Shown: positions 34,959-46,096 of the stretch, one piece after another | Numbering within the stretch: position 1 is the first letter of the stretch | How the letters are laid out: every line of letters begins with the position of its first letter | Assembly: GCF_903944925.1 (NCBI RefSeq) | Contig: NZ_CAJATU010000141.1 | Coordinates: 1-64,000 of the forward strand | Length of the DNA stretch: 64,000 bases | Direction of reading: 5' to 3' | DNA from: an uncultured Rhodopila sp. | Lineage (GTDB): Bacteria > Pseudomonadota > Alphaproteobacteria > Acetobacterales > Acetobacteraceae | Position numbers and translations under genes: made by a program | The notes under the pieces: generated by a model | Databases searched by the model: none | What the model was told of the DNA's origin: nothing | What the model saw: the letters and a program-made list of their open reading frames with translations, nothing else

Positions 34959-36429
34959 ATGAGCACTACCGAAGTGGGTGATCGCTTTCGCGATCAGGTT
35001 GTCGCGCTCTTGCGCGCGGCAGGTTACTCGACCACCTCGGAAATACTTGAGGGACACAAGCGAGTCGACGTGATTTTCGAACGGTCCACCTTCGGGAAAC
35101 GGCGGCGATACGCTTTGGAGGCGAAAAACTGGGCACAGCCGCTAAATCATACGGACTTAGAACATATATTTTCAGGCTATGCTTCTCTAGTTCTAAGACA
35201 CGATATCGAAGAGCTACTGGTCGTATCGCCTTTGGAAATACGCTCGGCGGCAGCAAAAAAGTATGTATGCGAAGATGCTGGCTGAAATAGCCACCGATCC
35301 AAATGTTGACATATCCGGGATATCTCGCTTTACGCTCTACGACCACTTCATCAATCATCTCATTCAGCGCGAGGTAGGCAAACCTGGACGCGGCCATCTC
35401 CATAAGGCTAATGATAGAAGACTGTTCGCTTCCGACCTCGCTTGGCACCTATGGGCCGGCGCGAATAACATGAGCGGCGGCGGATGCCGGTTTGATGAGC
35501 TTCCGGACACGTTGTTCGAGCCATACAGGCCGGGGGAAGAAGATATGCCGTCGGTCAAGCGAGCGTTACTCGCAGGGTCATTCTTAGACGAGAAGCCTGG
35601 TGGAATTTATTATTTTTCTCACCGATCCTTCCAGGAATTTCTTGTAGCGGAACATCATTGGAATAATGTTGGACCGGATCACAGTGGATCGATCGACACA
35701 GTCATTGAAACGCTCACCCAAGAGGTATTTGATTTTTTAATAGAGCGTGGCGAAGATGCCTGGTTTCAAGATCTTTTGAAACGACTGCAACAAGAGGCCT
35801 CGTTGATGATTGCCTCAACGCAAAAAATTCAAGTGCTTTCTACATCGGCGATTTTACTGAGAATGGCGGGCAATGACGCAAGAAACTTTTCTTCATGGAA
35901 CGCTTCAATTTTGATTGTCCGCATCTTCGCATTGGATTGCCCGTCGATGGACGAAGAGCCGGGGCGGCTCTTCAAAATGATCGTCGACCGAACAGCTACC
36001 AAACCAACGGTTGCCGTTACATCCGCCCTTCTATTCCTTAAATTTGGACGCGATTTCGGCCGACCGGTAGGCGACTTGATTCCTTTCGTCGTCGCGCTGC
36101 TCTTCGCCCGCGCAGAAATAGATCTAAAGGCTTTGTCGGCTGAGATAAGCTGGAAAAACCCGAGAGCAGAGCTACAAAATATCATTTTCGACTACGTGGC
36201 TGCCACCCGAAAGCCATCTTCCTTAACGATGGAGATCGACATAGCCGGCCTCTACGAGGCCGCGGTGGTGGCAAGGGGATTTCCATCAGCTAAAGTCGAT
36301 ACAAAAGATACCCCTGCCAGAGTCGAGATCCCTTTCGATGTTTTCTTCGGTCAATGTCGCGAGAGCGTCAAGATTTGCGCTAAAGAATTTTACCTGAGAG
36401 ACGCTTCAATCCCGTTTTCTGCTCCTTAG
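34959..36429 (+). pseudogene. Remnant of a nuclease-NACHT (STAND) defence protein, with internal deletion and frameshift
   Basis: Two pieces of one gene. Piece 1 (34959-35285, 108 codons) is a Mrr-like PD-(D/E)xK nuclease: GDRFRDQVVALLRAAGY, then Asp37 in HKRVDVIFE and Glu54-x-Lys56 in YALEAKNW. Piece 2 (35263-36429, 388 codons) is the C-terminal half of a NACHT-type NTPase: KMLAEIATDPNVDISGISRF, LYDHFINHLIQRE, and the typical FSHRSFQEFLVAEHHW near residue 120, followed by a helical sensor region. The P-loop and Walker B core that should lie between are missing. The frames meet at an A6 run (35255-35260); removing one A would join them. GC content is clearly below that of the neighbours, which suggests horizontal origin. 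Confidence 0.68.
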
Positions 36430-36493
36430 CTAGCCGGGGAACATCCAACTTTATGGGTCAGTCGACCTTTACGTTGACAAGCATCTACGACTT

Positions 36494-37654
36494 CTACCGC
36501 CGCACCGCCATGACGATCCGGTTGGTGTTCGTCCCGCTGCTGTTGTTACTCACCCCCCAGCAATTCGCCGTCTTGGTGAATGCCTGCTGGTTCACCATCA
36601 CTCCCAGCACGTCGAACGGCAGCCCCTCGATTGCCGACGCCACATGCCGCTCCAGCAGCACGCGCCCGCGCACCTCGCCGACTTCGAACGCCACGAACCC
36701 GCCCGGGCGCACCACCCGCGCGAACTCCTTGAAAGCGCGGCGCACGAACGCCTCCCACGACGCAATATCCTTGTGCTTGTCGATCTTCACCGCCGCCGCA
36801 TCGATCCCGGCGAACCAGACCCGCAGCCAGTTGTCGCCAGCATAATCCACCACATCCAGGAACGGTGGCGAGGTTACGATCAGGTCCACCGACCCGCTCG
36901 CCAGCCCCGGCGTCCGCTCCGCCGGACCGGTCATCAGCACCGCCGGAGGGTGCGGCGGAGGCGCCCCGTCAGCCAACAGCAAACGGGTCTTCTTCAGGAT
37001 GATCGCCCGCACATCCCGTTCCGGCGGCGTCTGCCCCCGCGCCGCGTTGATCTTGCGCTGCGACACCGCCGACACCGCCTGGTTCGGCGGCATCGTGTAG
37101 ACCGAGAAAAACCCCGGCGAGTGCCCCGTCAGCCGGTTGATCGCCACCATCCGGATCCATGCATCGACGGAATCCAGCGGACGCTCCAGCAGCCAGGCCC
37201 GCAGCGCGGTGATCTGGCGCAGCGTCTCCGGATGGTAGAAAGCCAGCAGATCCGCCTCGCCAGGATCGCTGACGCCGCGCGACAGGTCGATCGCCGCCAG
37301 CCGCGCCGCCACTTCCGCCAGCGCCGGGGGATCGAGCCGCGGCGCACACAGCATCGCACTCAGCGGGTTGACGTCGTTTGCCGCTGGCGCCCGGCCCATC
37401 AGCGCCGCCTGCACCGCCGTCGTGCCGCGGCCGGAGAACGGGTCGTACACACGGTCGCCCGGCGCCGTCAGGCGTTGGATGAAAAACTCCGGAAGCTGCG
37501 ACTTGAAGCAGGCGCGGTAGCTGATCTCGTGCAGGTTGTGCCCGGCCCGCTGCCCGGCGGTCCAGAACGCGTTGACGAAATACCGCAGCCCCGCATCGTC
37601 CGCTTCGACCGTCGGCGCCCCGTCGAAGCTGAACCGCCGCAGCATATCCAGCAA
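36494..37654 (-). CDS. Orphan DNA methyltransferase (N4-cytosine / N6-adenine class)
   Basis: The 386-residue or longer protein has methyltransferase motif I in YDPFSGRGTTAVQAALMGR near residue 70 and the catalytic motif TSPPFLDVVDY near residue 263, in the order typical of beta-class amino-methyltransferases. GHSPGFFSVYTMPPNQAVS lies between them. No restriction endonuclease gene is adjacent. The N-terminus is uncertain: an open frame extends about 40 codons upstream of ATG 37654, with a TTG at 37663, and reads plausibly. It follows the metallo-beta-lactamase gene on the same strand by about 65 bases and lies next to the decayed nuclease-NACHT gene. Confidence 0.82.
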   Translation of the reverse strand: MLDMLRRFSFDGAPTVEADDAGLRYFVNAFWTAGQRAGHNLHEISYRACFKSQLPEFFIQRLTAPGDRVYDPFSGRGTTAVQAALMGRAPAANDVNPLSAMLCAPRLDPPALAEVAARLAAIDLSRGVSDPGEADLLAFYHPETLRQITALRAWLLERPLDSVDAWIRMVAINRLTGHSPGFFSVYTMPPNQAVSAVSQRKINAARGQTPPERDVRAIILKKTRLLLADGAPPPHPPAVLMTGPAERTPGLASGSVDLIVTSPPFLDVVDYAGDNWLRVWFAGIDAAAVKIDKHKDIASWEAFVRRAFKEFARVVRPGGFVAFEVGEVRGRVLLERHVASAIEGLPFDVLGVMVNQQAFTKTANCWGVSNNSSGTNTNRIVMAVRR

Positions 37655-37719
37655 ATCGTCGGGCGAAACCCGCCCCGGACCTGCCGGCAGCAGCGGCAGC
37701 GCAAGCTGCGGGGCGGCGG

Positions 37720-38373
37720 TCAGCGCAGGAATGGGTTGCTCGCCTTCTCTTCCCCGATGGTCGAGCCGGCACCGTGGCCGCTCAGAAAAGAGAAATCGTC
37801 GCCCAGCGGCAGCAGCTTGGTGGTGATCGCCTTAATCAGCGCGGCATGGTCGCCATACGGGAAATCCGTGCGCCCGATCGAGCCCTGGAACAGCACGTCG
37901 CCCACCACGGCGAACTGCGCGGCGTGATCGACGTAGACCAGCGACCCCGGGGTATGGCCCGGGCAATGCAGCACGTCGAAGCGGTGCGGCCCGAACGTCA
38001 CCGAGTCGCCTTCCTGCAGCCACCGGTCCGGAGTGACGTTCCGCGCCTCGAACCCATAGGCGGCGGCCTGTTCGGCGACACCGTCCAGCAGGAACTTGTC
38101 GCGGATATCCGGCCCCTCTATTGGCACTGTGCCGCCCGACCGCGCCTGCAACGCGTCGCGCAGTCCCGCCGCGCCGCCGGCATGGTCGAGATGCCCATGT
38201 GTCAGCAGAATTCGTTCGATCGTCGCGCCCGTCTTGTCGATCGCCGCCAGGATGCGGTCCACGTCCCCGCCCGGGTCGATGACAACGCCGATCTTGGTGT
38301 CGTCATCCCAGAGGATTGCGCAGTTCTGCTGGAAGGGAGTCACCGGAACGATAGCGCCGCGCAGTCCGCTCAT
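37720..38373 (-). CDS. Metallo-beta-lactamase fold hydrolase (glyoxalase II-like)
   Basis: The 217-residue protein has the MBL metal site: LLTHGHLDHAGGAAGL near residue 55 (HxHxDH), the third-site His in LHCPGHTPGSLVYV near residue 137, the Asp in VVGDVLFQGSIGRTD near residue 156, and a C-terminal His in LSGHGAGSTIGEE. This spacing matches the YcbL / hydroxyacylglutathione-hydrolase-like group. Likely a cytosolic thioesterase; substrate unproven. The ATG at 38373 gives the common start MSGLRGAIVPVTPFQQNC. Confidence 0.9.
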   Translation of the reverse strand: MSGLRGAIVPVTPFQQNCAILWDDDTKIGVVIDPGGDVDRILAAIDKTGATIERILLTHGHLDHAGGAAGLRDALQARSGGTVPIEGPDIRDKFLLDGVAEQAAAYGFEARNVTPDRWLQEGDSVTFGPHRFDVLHCPGHTPGSLVYVDHAAQFAVVGDVLFQGSIGRTDFPYGDHAALIKAITTKLLPLGDDFSFLSGHGAGSTIGEEKASNPFLR

Positions 38374-38453
38374 GTGTTCATACCTCTTCGCCCGCAACCG
38401 GTGTCGCAATCAGGCACAAGTCCACCCCGATCCGGACTCGGGCCGATCGGCGT

Positions 38454-41400
38454 TCAAACCGTATCGTCGCACCAATCCCGCTCGAGTTCCACCACGGCCT
38501 CCTCGACCGCCCGTTCCAGGGTGGGGAACGCCAAAGCCGCGGCACCGAGGTCCGCCGAGGCTTCGAACCGCGCCGCCGCGCCGGCCGCCCGCGGTGCGCC
38601 CAATTGCAGGAACAGCCCCTTCAGGCTGTGCCCGATCGCCTTCGCATCCACAAGATCCGCCGCGTCCATCGCCTCCCGCAGCCGCGACACACAGCCCCGG
38701 CTGAACGGAACCACCTCGGCCATCATCGTTGCAAAGCCCCCCGCCGGAAACATCGCGCGGGCTTCGACCAGGCGCGCGCGGTCGAGCACCGCCTCCTCGC
38801 CGGACGTGTCCTCATCGGGTGCCGCCCGGCGGGCCCGCGGGCCATGCCGCGCCAACATCCCGTCCAACTCGTCCCAATCGATCGGCTTGACCAGAAAGTC
38901 GGTCAGCCCGGACCGCAGGTAAACATCCCGGTTTTCCCCCGCCACATCTGCCGTCAGCGCAATGATCGGCATACCGGAGTATGGTGCCGGCAAGGCCCGG
39001 ATCAGGCGTGTCGCCTCGACACCGTCCATCACCGGCATCTGCATGTCCATCAGGATCGCATCGAAGCGCTTGAGCGCGGCCGCCGCGAGCGCCTGCGCGC
39101 CGTTCTCGACCAGCGTGACGCGATGGTGCCGCCGCTCCAGGCCAAGCCGGACGATCATGCTGTTGATCGGATTATCGTCGGCGAGCAGGATCGCCATGGA
39201 CGGCGCCGGTGCCGCCGCCGCGGCATCGGGCCTTTCATCATCACCGGGCGCGACGACGCAGGTAAAGCGGAACACCGAACCCGAGCCGGGCTGGCTCGCC
39301 GCTTCGATCTCGCCACCCATCAGGCCGACAAGGCGCTTGCAGATCGCCAGCCCCAGGCCGGTGCCGCCGAATTTTCGCGTGGTTCCGGTGTCGGCCTGCG
39401 TGAACGGCTTGAACAGGTGCGCCAGGTCCTCGCCTGAAACGCCGATGCCGGTGTCTTCGACCTCGAAGATCAGCCGAATCTGCTGGCCCGCCGGCTCCTG
39501 CCGCAGCCTGACGGCGATCCGCCCGTCCCTGGTGAACTTGACCGCATTGCTGATGAGATTGCCGAGCACCTGGCGGATGCGAACCGGATCGCCACACACC
39601 GGCAGCCGCCCGGCCCCGAAGGTATCCAGGTCGAGCGTGCAACCATTCTCCACGGCCTTCGGGCGAAACAACAGCACCGTCTCGGCGGCGGCTTCCACCA
39701 CATCGAAGCAGACGCTATCGAGCACCAGCCGATCGGCGTCGATCTTCGAATAGTCGAGGATGTCGTTCAGCACGGTGAGCAGGGTTTTCGCCGACGCCTG
39801 CATGATATCGAGATAGGACCGCTGGTCCGGATCGAGCGCGGTGCGGCCAAGAACCTCCGCCATGCCGATGACTCCGGTCATCGGGGTGCGGATTTCATGA
39901 CTCATCATCGCCAGGAACGCCGACTTCGCGCGGTTCGCGGCATCGGCTGTCCGGCGCGACTCGATCAGTCGCGCTTCGGTCTCCTTGCGCTCGGTCAGGT
40001 CGACGAACTGCACCAGAAGGTGCTGCTCGAGCAGCATACGAGCCGGCAGGATCAGGCAGTCGCACCAGATCTCCTTGCCGGCGGACGAAGCCAGAGCGAT
40101 TTCCACCCGCTGCCGGACGGAGGTCGCAAGGCCCCGTTTGCAAGCCGCCGCAAGGGCCGGACTCTGCCAGTTCCCGGGTTGGCGGAAATTTTGCTTCAGC
40201 AGCGCCTGCTCCGGCACGCCGATCAGGTTGCAGAGCGCTTCGTTGGCCATCACGCAGCACCCGGACGCGGTGTAAACCCCCATCGCCACCGGCGAGGAGC
40301 GCAGGATGGCCTCGTTGAATGCCAGCAGGTCCGCCAGGCTCTGGCGCTCCCGGTTCAATGCCGATGTGCGCTCATCAACCCGGCTGGCCAGCGCCATGCG
40401 CTCGGCTGCCAGGTGCCGCGCGACCGTGTTGCGCTGCCACGCCACCCGGGCGAGCAGCAGCAGCAAGCCGCCCAGCATCGCCATCGCCGCCGCGATGCCG
40501 ACGATCTCGTTGCGATATTGGTCCCAGGCGGCGGGCGAGCGGAAGCGGATGGCAGCACCCCGGATCAGATTGCCGCCCGTGAGATGCCATCGCTCCAGTT
40601 GCCGCCAGTCGTAGGAGGTGCGGAGACTGTCACCCGCGGGAGCGGCGGTCCCGAGGATCGCGGCGCCGATGAGTTCGCCCATCCGTTCCGAGCTCAGCAT
40701 CGGGCCGCCGACGACACCGCTGCCCAGCAGCGATTCCCACTGGCTGAACACCGGCACCGATGCGCGGTCAGCCAACCGGGCGACCATGTCATACGGCCTG
40801 AACATGCCGCCATTGCCGTCGTCGAACGTCAGCGTGTACCAGATCAGCGATCCTTGCGGCAGCGTCGCCGCGCGCGCAACCAGGTCGTCGAACCGCAGGC
40901 CGGAGAGATCATCGATCGGCACCATCCCCGATGTCTCGGCCACGGCGCTGCGGAACTCGGCCTTTTGGATGCGGCCGACGGGGCTCCTGTCGTCGCCGGC
41001 GAGGTAGATTTTGCTCGCCCCGGTCAACGCCAGCGCCTCCCGCACCGGCCGGCTGTCGCTGAAATGCGACGTAACAATTTCCGCGCGATCGTCGAGCGCC
41101 TTGAGTTCGTCAGTCCTGAACGACAGGATACCGGCGTAAAGCCGCCGCGCACCGGCGAACGCCGCGTGGTTGCGGGCCACGCTCACCGCGGCCGGCCAGT
41201 CATAGCTGACGACGACATCGAACTGCGTGGTCGCATATTTGGTTCGCGGCAGCGACTGCAGCCAGGCGTCGGTGTCCCCGGCCGGCAGCCGCGCGCTGTC
41301 CAAAAACTCGAAATAGGCGTTTACCGCACCGCGGCGATAGCCGAGCGTGCGATCGAGTCCCTCTTCGATGGCAATGTGAGCGGGCAGATCGCGGTTGAAC

Positions 41401-41546
41401 GGCGCGACGAACAGAATGTTCAACTTGCGGGCCGGTGCGGCGGTTGCCTCCGGTGCGCTACCGGCATGGGCACGATGCGAGGCCAGGCCCGACATCAGGG
41501 CGACCGACATCACCAGCGCAAGCCGCGTCACGAAGCGTTCAGACAA
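38454..41546 (-). CDS. Hybrid sensor histidine kinase with periplasmic ABC-substrate-binding-like sensor
   Basis: A 1030-residue protein. A signal peptide/anchor (1-28) leads into a periplasmic domain (about 40-345) that resembles ABC_sub_bind proteins (LNILFVAPFNRDLPAHIAIE, SQWESLLGSGVVGGPM). A transmembrane helix lies near 350-372, followed by a coiled coil, a PAS domain (about 405-530), HisKA (SHEIRTPMTG, phospho-His near residue 552), HATPase (LISNAVKFTRDG, DTGIGVSGEDL, GGTGLGLAICKRL), a receiver domain (ILMDMQMPVMDG, phospho-Asp near residue 835) and a C-terminal HPt domain (AIGHSLKGLFLQLGA, His near residue 972). Phosphate can therefore move through the full His-Asp-His relay. No cognate output regulator gene is adjacent; the HtrA-like gene is 157 bases upstream. 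Confidence 0.93.
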   Translation of the reverse strand: MSERFVTRLALVMSVALMSGLASHRAHAGSAPEATAAPARKLNILFVAPFNRDLPAHIAIEEGLDRTLGYRRGAVNAYFEFLDSARLPAGDTDAWLQSLPRTKYATTQFDVVVSYDWPAAVSVARNHAAFAGARRLYAGILSFRTDELKALDDRAEIVTSHFSDSRPVREALALTGASKIYLAGDDRSPVGRIQKAEFRSAVAETSGMVPIDDLSGLRFDDLVARAATLPQGSLIWYTLTFDDGNGGMFRPYDMVARLADRASVPVFSQWESLLGSGVVGGPMLSSERMGELIGAAILGTAAPAGDSLRTSYDWRQLERWHLTGGNLIRGAAIRFRSPAAWDQYRNEIVGIAAAMAMLGGLLLLLARVAWQRNTVARHLAAERMALASRVDERTSALNRERQSLADLLAFNEAILRSSPVAMGVYTASGCCVMANEALCNLIGVPEQALLKQNFRQPGNWQSPALAAACKRGLATSVRQRVEIALASSAGKEIWCDCLILPARMLLEQHLLVQFVDLTERKETEARLIESRRTADAANRAKSAFLAMMSHEIRTPMTGVIGMAEVLGRTALDPDQRSYLDIMQASAKTLLTVLNDILDYSKIDADRLVLDSVCFDVVEAAAETVLLFRPKAVENGCTLDLDTFGAGRLPVCGDPVRIRQVLGNLISNAVKFTRDGRIAVRLRQEPAGQQIRLIFEVEDTGIGVSGEDLAHLFKPFTQADTGTTRKFGGTGLGLAICKRLVGLMGGEIEAASQPGSGSVFRFTCVVAPGDDERPDAAAAAPAPSMAILLADDNPINSMIVRLGLERRHHRVTLVENGAQALAAAALKRFDAILMDMQMPVMDGVEATRLIRALPAPYSGMPIIALTADVAGENRDVYLRSGLTDFLVKPIDWDELDGMLARHGPRARRAAPDEDTSGEEAVLDRARLVEARAMFPAGGFATMMAEVVPFSRGCVSRLREAMDAADLVDAKAIGHSLKGLFLQLGAPRAAGAAARFEASADLGAAALAFPTLERAVEEAVVELERDWCDDTV

Positions 41547-41703
41547 CCCTTTTTCCTCGCCGTGCGGACAGCCTCCGCTGACAGCGGGGCCTCCAGCCGA
41601 GCCGGTTTGTTGCAGTTCGTTGGTGATTTATCAATCGGAAACCGAAGCGATGCCCCGGCCGGGCGGCAAGGCCGCCCAGCCCTTGCGTCGCCTCAGGCTG
41701 CTA

Positions 41704-42729
41704 TCAATGCAGCCTGGGTGACTTGAGGAAGCTGACCCGATCGGCCGAACGCACCGAGACCCGCTTCGGCGAGCCGTCCCGCTCGATGCGCAGCCGCACC
41801 TCGGCTCCCGCGCTGCCGGACGACCAGACGCGCCGCCACAGCCCGGCAAGATCGGGAATTTCCTCATCGTTCACAGTCAGGATCTTGTCGCCAGCCCGCA
41901 CCCCGGCCTGTTCCGCCGGCCCGTTATCCGCCAGGCCGCCGACGACCAGGGTCTCATCCGAGTCGGTGGCATACAGGCCGAGCCATGGCCGTGCCGGCCG
42001 GTTGACCCGCCCGAAGCTCAGCAGATCCGGCAGAATCGGCGCCAGCAGGCCGATCGGCACGATCATGTTCATGTCCAGGCGGCGGCCCTTACCGTCCCCC
42101 TGCTGCATGATCAAAGAGCCGATGCCCATCAGCTTGCCGTCAATGCCGATAAGGCCGCAGCCGCCCCAGAACGGGTGAGCGGGCGCGGTGAACAGCGCGT
42201 CGTCCAGCACATATTCCCAGTAGCCGGCGAATTCCTGGCGGCCGACTATCCGAGTCTCCACCGTGTTGCGACGCCCGCCCGCGGCGGCCATCACCGCCTG
42301 GTCGCCGACTTTCAGACGATCAGAATCGCCCAGTTCCATCGACGGCACATTGAGCTGGCCGAGCGCCTGCACCAGGCCGAAGCCGCTTTCCTGATCGTAG
42401 GCCAAAGCATGGCCTGGCACCGCCTGACCCTCGGACGTGGTGATCCAGATGGTCTCGGCCTCCGTAATCAGGTAGCCGATCGTGGCGATCAGGCCGGTGC
42501 CCTTGATCACGACCCCGTTGCCGCTGCGCTCGGTACCCAGCGTGTTCGCGGTGAAGGCGTCGTCCGGGACATAGGCCTTCAACCCGACGACAGCCTTGAG
42601 CGCCTGTTCAAGGTCGAATGAATAATCCCCCGGGTCGGGCTGGAGATTGGACGGGATTTCCCAGTCTTCCCTTTTCATCCCACGGCGTCTCCCCGGATTC
42701 GGGCGGCCCTTTGGTGGCGTGTCGTTCAT
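41704..42729 (-). CDS. HtrA-fold protein with PDZ domain lacking the catalytic residues
   Basis: A 341-residue protein with a trypsin-like HtrA core (about 45-235) and a C-terminal PDZ domain (LADNGPAEQAGVRAGDKILT near residue 265). The strand that normally ends in the catalytic TAAH reads GTGLIATIGYLIT, without His, and the GNSGGP serine loop reads HPFWGGCGLIG, without the nucleophilic Ser. DTGE-type Asp replaced by DQESGFGLVQ. No signal peptide or membrane anchor is evident. It is therefore probably a non-proteolytic binding protein or chaperone rather than a protease. It precedes the histidine kinase gene on the same strand. Confidence 0.82.
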   Translation of the reverse strand: MNDTPPKGRPNPGRRRGMKREDWEIPSNLQPDPGDYSFDLEQALKAVVGLKAYVPDDAFTANTLGTERSGNGVVIKGTGLIATIGYLITEAETIWITTSEGQAVPGHALAYDQESGFGLVQALGQLNVPSMELGDSDRLKVGDQAVMAAAGGRRNTVETRIVGRQEFAGYWEYVLDDALFTAPAHPFWGGCGLIGIDGKLMGIGSLIMQQGDGKGRRLDMNMIVPIGLLAPILPDLLSFGRVNRPARPWLGLYATDSDETLVVGGLADNGPAEQAGVRAGDKILTVNDEEIPDLAGLWRRVWSSGSAGAEVRLRIERDGSPKRVSVRSADRVSFLKSPRLH

Positions 42730-42792
42730 GGTCTGAGTATATCGTTCCTTTCACTGCAACCGGCAATGCCGTTCAACCCGGATGAAGTCGAA

Positions 42793-43332
42793 TCAACTGC
42801 CGTCAGCATGGCGATTGGCGGCCAATTCGTCCGGTGTAAGCTGAAAGCCGGCGATAATTCCGTAGGACGCCCCTGTTACCGACGGCGTAACCGGCAGCCC
42901 CATGTCGATGTCCGGACTCGACATGGTCAGACGATCGACATTCGGCGGGAACACCACATGCACCGGGAACACCTGCTTGTCGCGCACGGTTTCCCCCTCG
43001 GTGACCGCCAGGAAGACCGGCAGATCCGCCTCTCGCCCGCGCATCGACGGGCCACGCTGCACGGCGATGGAGATCTGCACCTTCGCCGGCAAAATGTTCT
43101 TGTCGTCGCCGGCCTCGCAACTGCCATGCACGCCGATAACGCGGGCCTGCACGATCAGGTCGGTCACGTCAAAGGTAGGACCGGCTCCGGCGTGGCGGGT
43201 CAAATCGGCCAGCGCGGGGATCAGCCGGACATTGGGGCAAAGCGGGGCGAACGCGTTGCGCTCGGGACCGCATCCCGACAACGACAGCAACAGCAGGCCA
43301 AGGCAGGCAACCGGACGCAAACCGACAGACAT
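42793..43332 (-). CDS. Putative lipoprotein of unknown function
   Basis: The 179-residue protein starts MSVGLRPVACLGLLLLSLSG, with a lipobox LSGC giving a lipid-anchored Cys at residue 21. The mature part has IVQARVIGVHGSCEAGDDKN and VQISIAVQRGP strands and ends in AANRHADGS; no enzyme motif is seen. It resembles small outer-membrane-anchored proteins of alphaproteobacteria without known role. It is upstream of the HtrA-fold gene on the same strand, 63 bases away. Confidence 0.78.
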   Translation of the reverse strand: MSVGLRPVACLGLLLLSLSGCGPERNAFAPLCPNVRLIPALADLTRHAGAGPTFDVTDLIVQARVIGVHGSCEAGDDKNILPAKVQISIAVQRGPSMRGREADLPVFLAVTEGETVRDKQVFPVHVVFPPNVDRLTMSSPDIDMGLPVTPSVTGASYGIIAGFQLTPDELAANRHADGS

Positions 43333-43459
43333 ATCTGACTCCGCAAGGCCGGATGAAGCCGATCGGCGACTCCGGACATCGTGAGCGGCATTGTGCAACC
43401 GGCAGGCGCGATGGGCAATGAGACGATTCGCCGTGCAACCGGCGACCGATCCGGGGGCT

Positions 43460-45483
<2,024 letters not shown>

Positions 45484-45582
45484 GCGGGCGATGACGGTTC
45501 GACCGTCGGAGTCCGTTCTTGAACGTCGCATCGCCTCGGCGGGCGTGATCCAAACGATCCCAGCTCGTTTACCAGCGCAGCC

Positions 45583-45816
45583 TTATTTAGCGGCATCTAC
45601 AACAAGGTGCCTCGACGGCAGCGGAACCGGGTGACCTAGATCGTTAGCCGCCTCGATCCAGGTCTCGATCGCGTCCTGCACATTCGCCACCGCTTCCTCG
45701 GGCGAGGCGCCGTCGCTCATGCAGCCGGGGAGATCAGGCACCAACGCAAGGAATCCGCCGCCCTCTTCCGGGGGCAGCACTTCGATGACGATCGGATAGG
45801 TCAGTATCGACATCAC
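45583..45816 (-). CDS. hicB: HicB-type antitoxin
   Basis: The 77-residue protein has the HicB partial RNase-H-like fold: YPIVIEVLPPEEGGGFLALV, PDLPGCMSDGASPEEAVANV and a helix DAIETWIEAANDLG. It begins 4 bases inside the 3' end of hicA (ATGA overlap). There is no C-terminal ribbon-helix-helix or HTH extension, so any autoregulation would need another factor or the complex. Confidence 0.92.
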   Translation of the reverse strand: MMSILTYPIVIEVLPPEEGGGFLALVPDLPGCMSDGASPEEAVANVQDAIETWIEAANDLGHPVPLPSRHLVVDAAK

Positions 45817-46052
45817 AGATCCCTCACCGCATCGACGAATGCGACCAATTCCCGAATATAGACAGACTTTATCGGCCGCTTACAGGGAACGGTCAGTTTT
45901 TCCGCCAACAGCTTGTGCGCAACCTTGTAGTGGGAGCCTGCTCCCCGCGCCGGTTCGCACAGGATGCCATAGCGGCGGCAAACGATCTCCACGTCACGGA
46001 TTGTCCAATCGCCGGCCGGATCGCGCCGCATCCGATCCAGGAGATCGCTCAT
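45813..46052 (-). CDS. hicA: HicA-type mRNA interferase toxin
   Basis: The 79-residue protein has the small double-stranded-RNA-binding-like HicA fold with the catalytic His in RGAGSHYKVAHKL near residue 41, followed by LTVPCKRPIKSVYIRELVAF. It is slightly longer than the shortest HicA proteins because of an N-terminal helix MSDLLDRMRRDPAGDW. HicB is encoded directly downstream with a 4-base overlap. Both frames are intact. Confidence 0.9.
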   Translation of the reverse strand: MSDLLDRMRRDPAGDWTIRDVEIVCRRYGILCEPARGAGSHYKVAHKLLAEKLTVPCKRPIKSVYIRELVAFVDAVRDL

Positions 46053-46096
46053 GTTTGCATTCCGCTCGGCCGGGAGCCGCGATTTACCACCGGCCC

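Noticed and set aside
35251-35265. A AAA AAG in phase as a dnaX-like -1 programmed frameshift site
   Set aside because: The heptamer is in the right phase, but a -1 slip leads into a frame with an early stop; the NACHT half is in the +1 frame. Loss of one A would be needed instead.
41659-41675. GGGCGGC-AAG-GCCGCCC hairpin before the histidine kinase gene as a terminator
   Set aside because: The stem is sound but no U-tract follows on the relevant strand; it could equally be random in GC-rich DNA.
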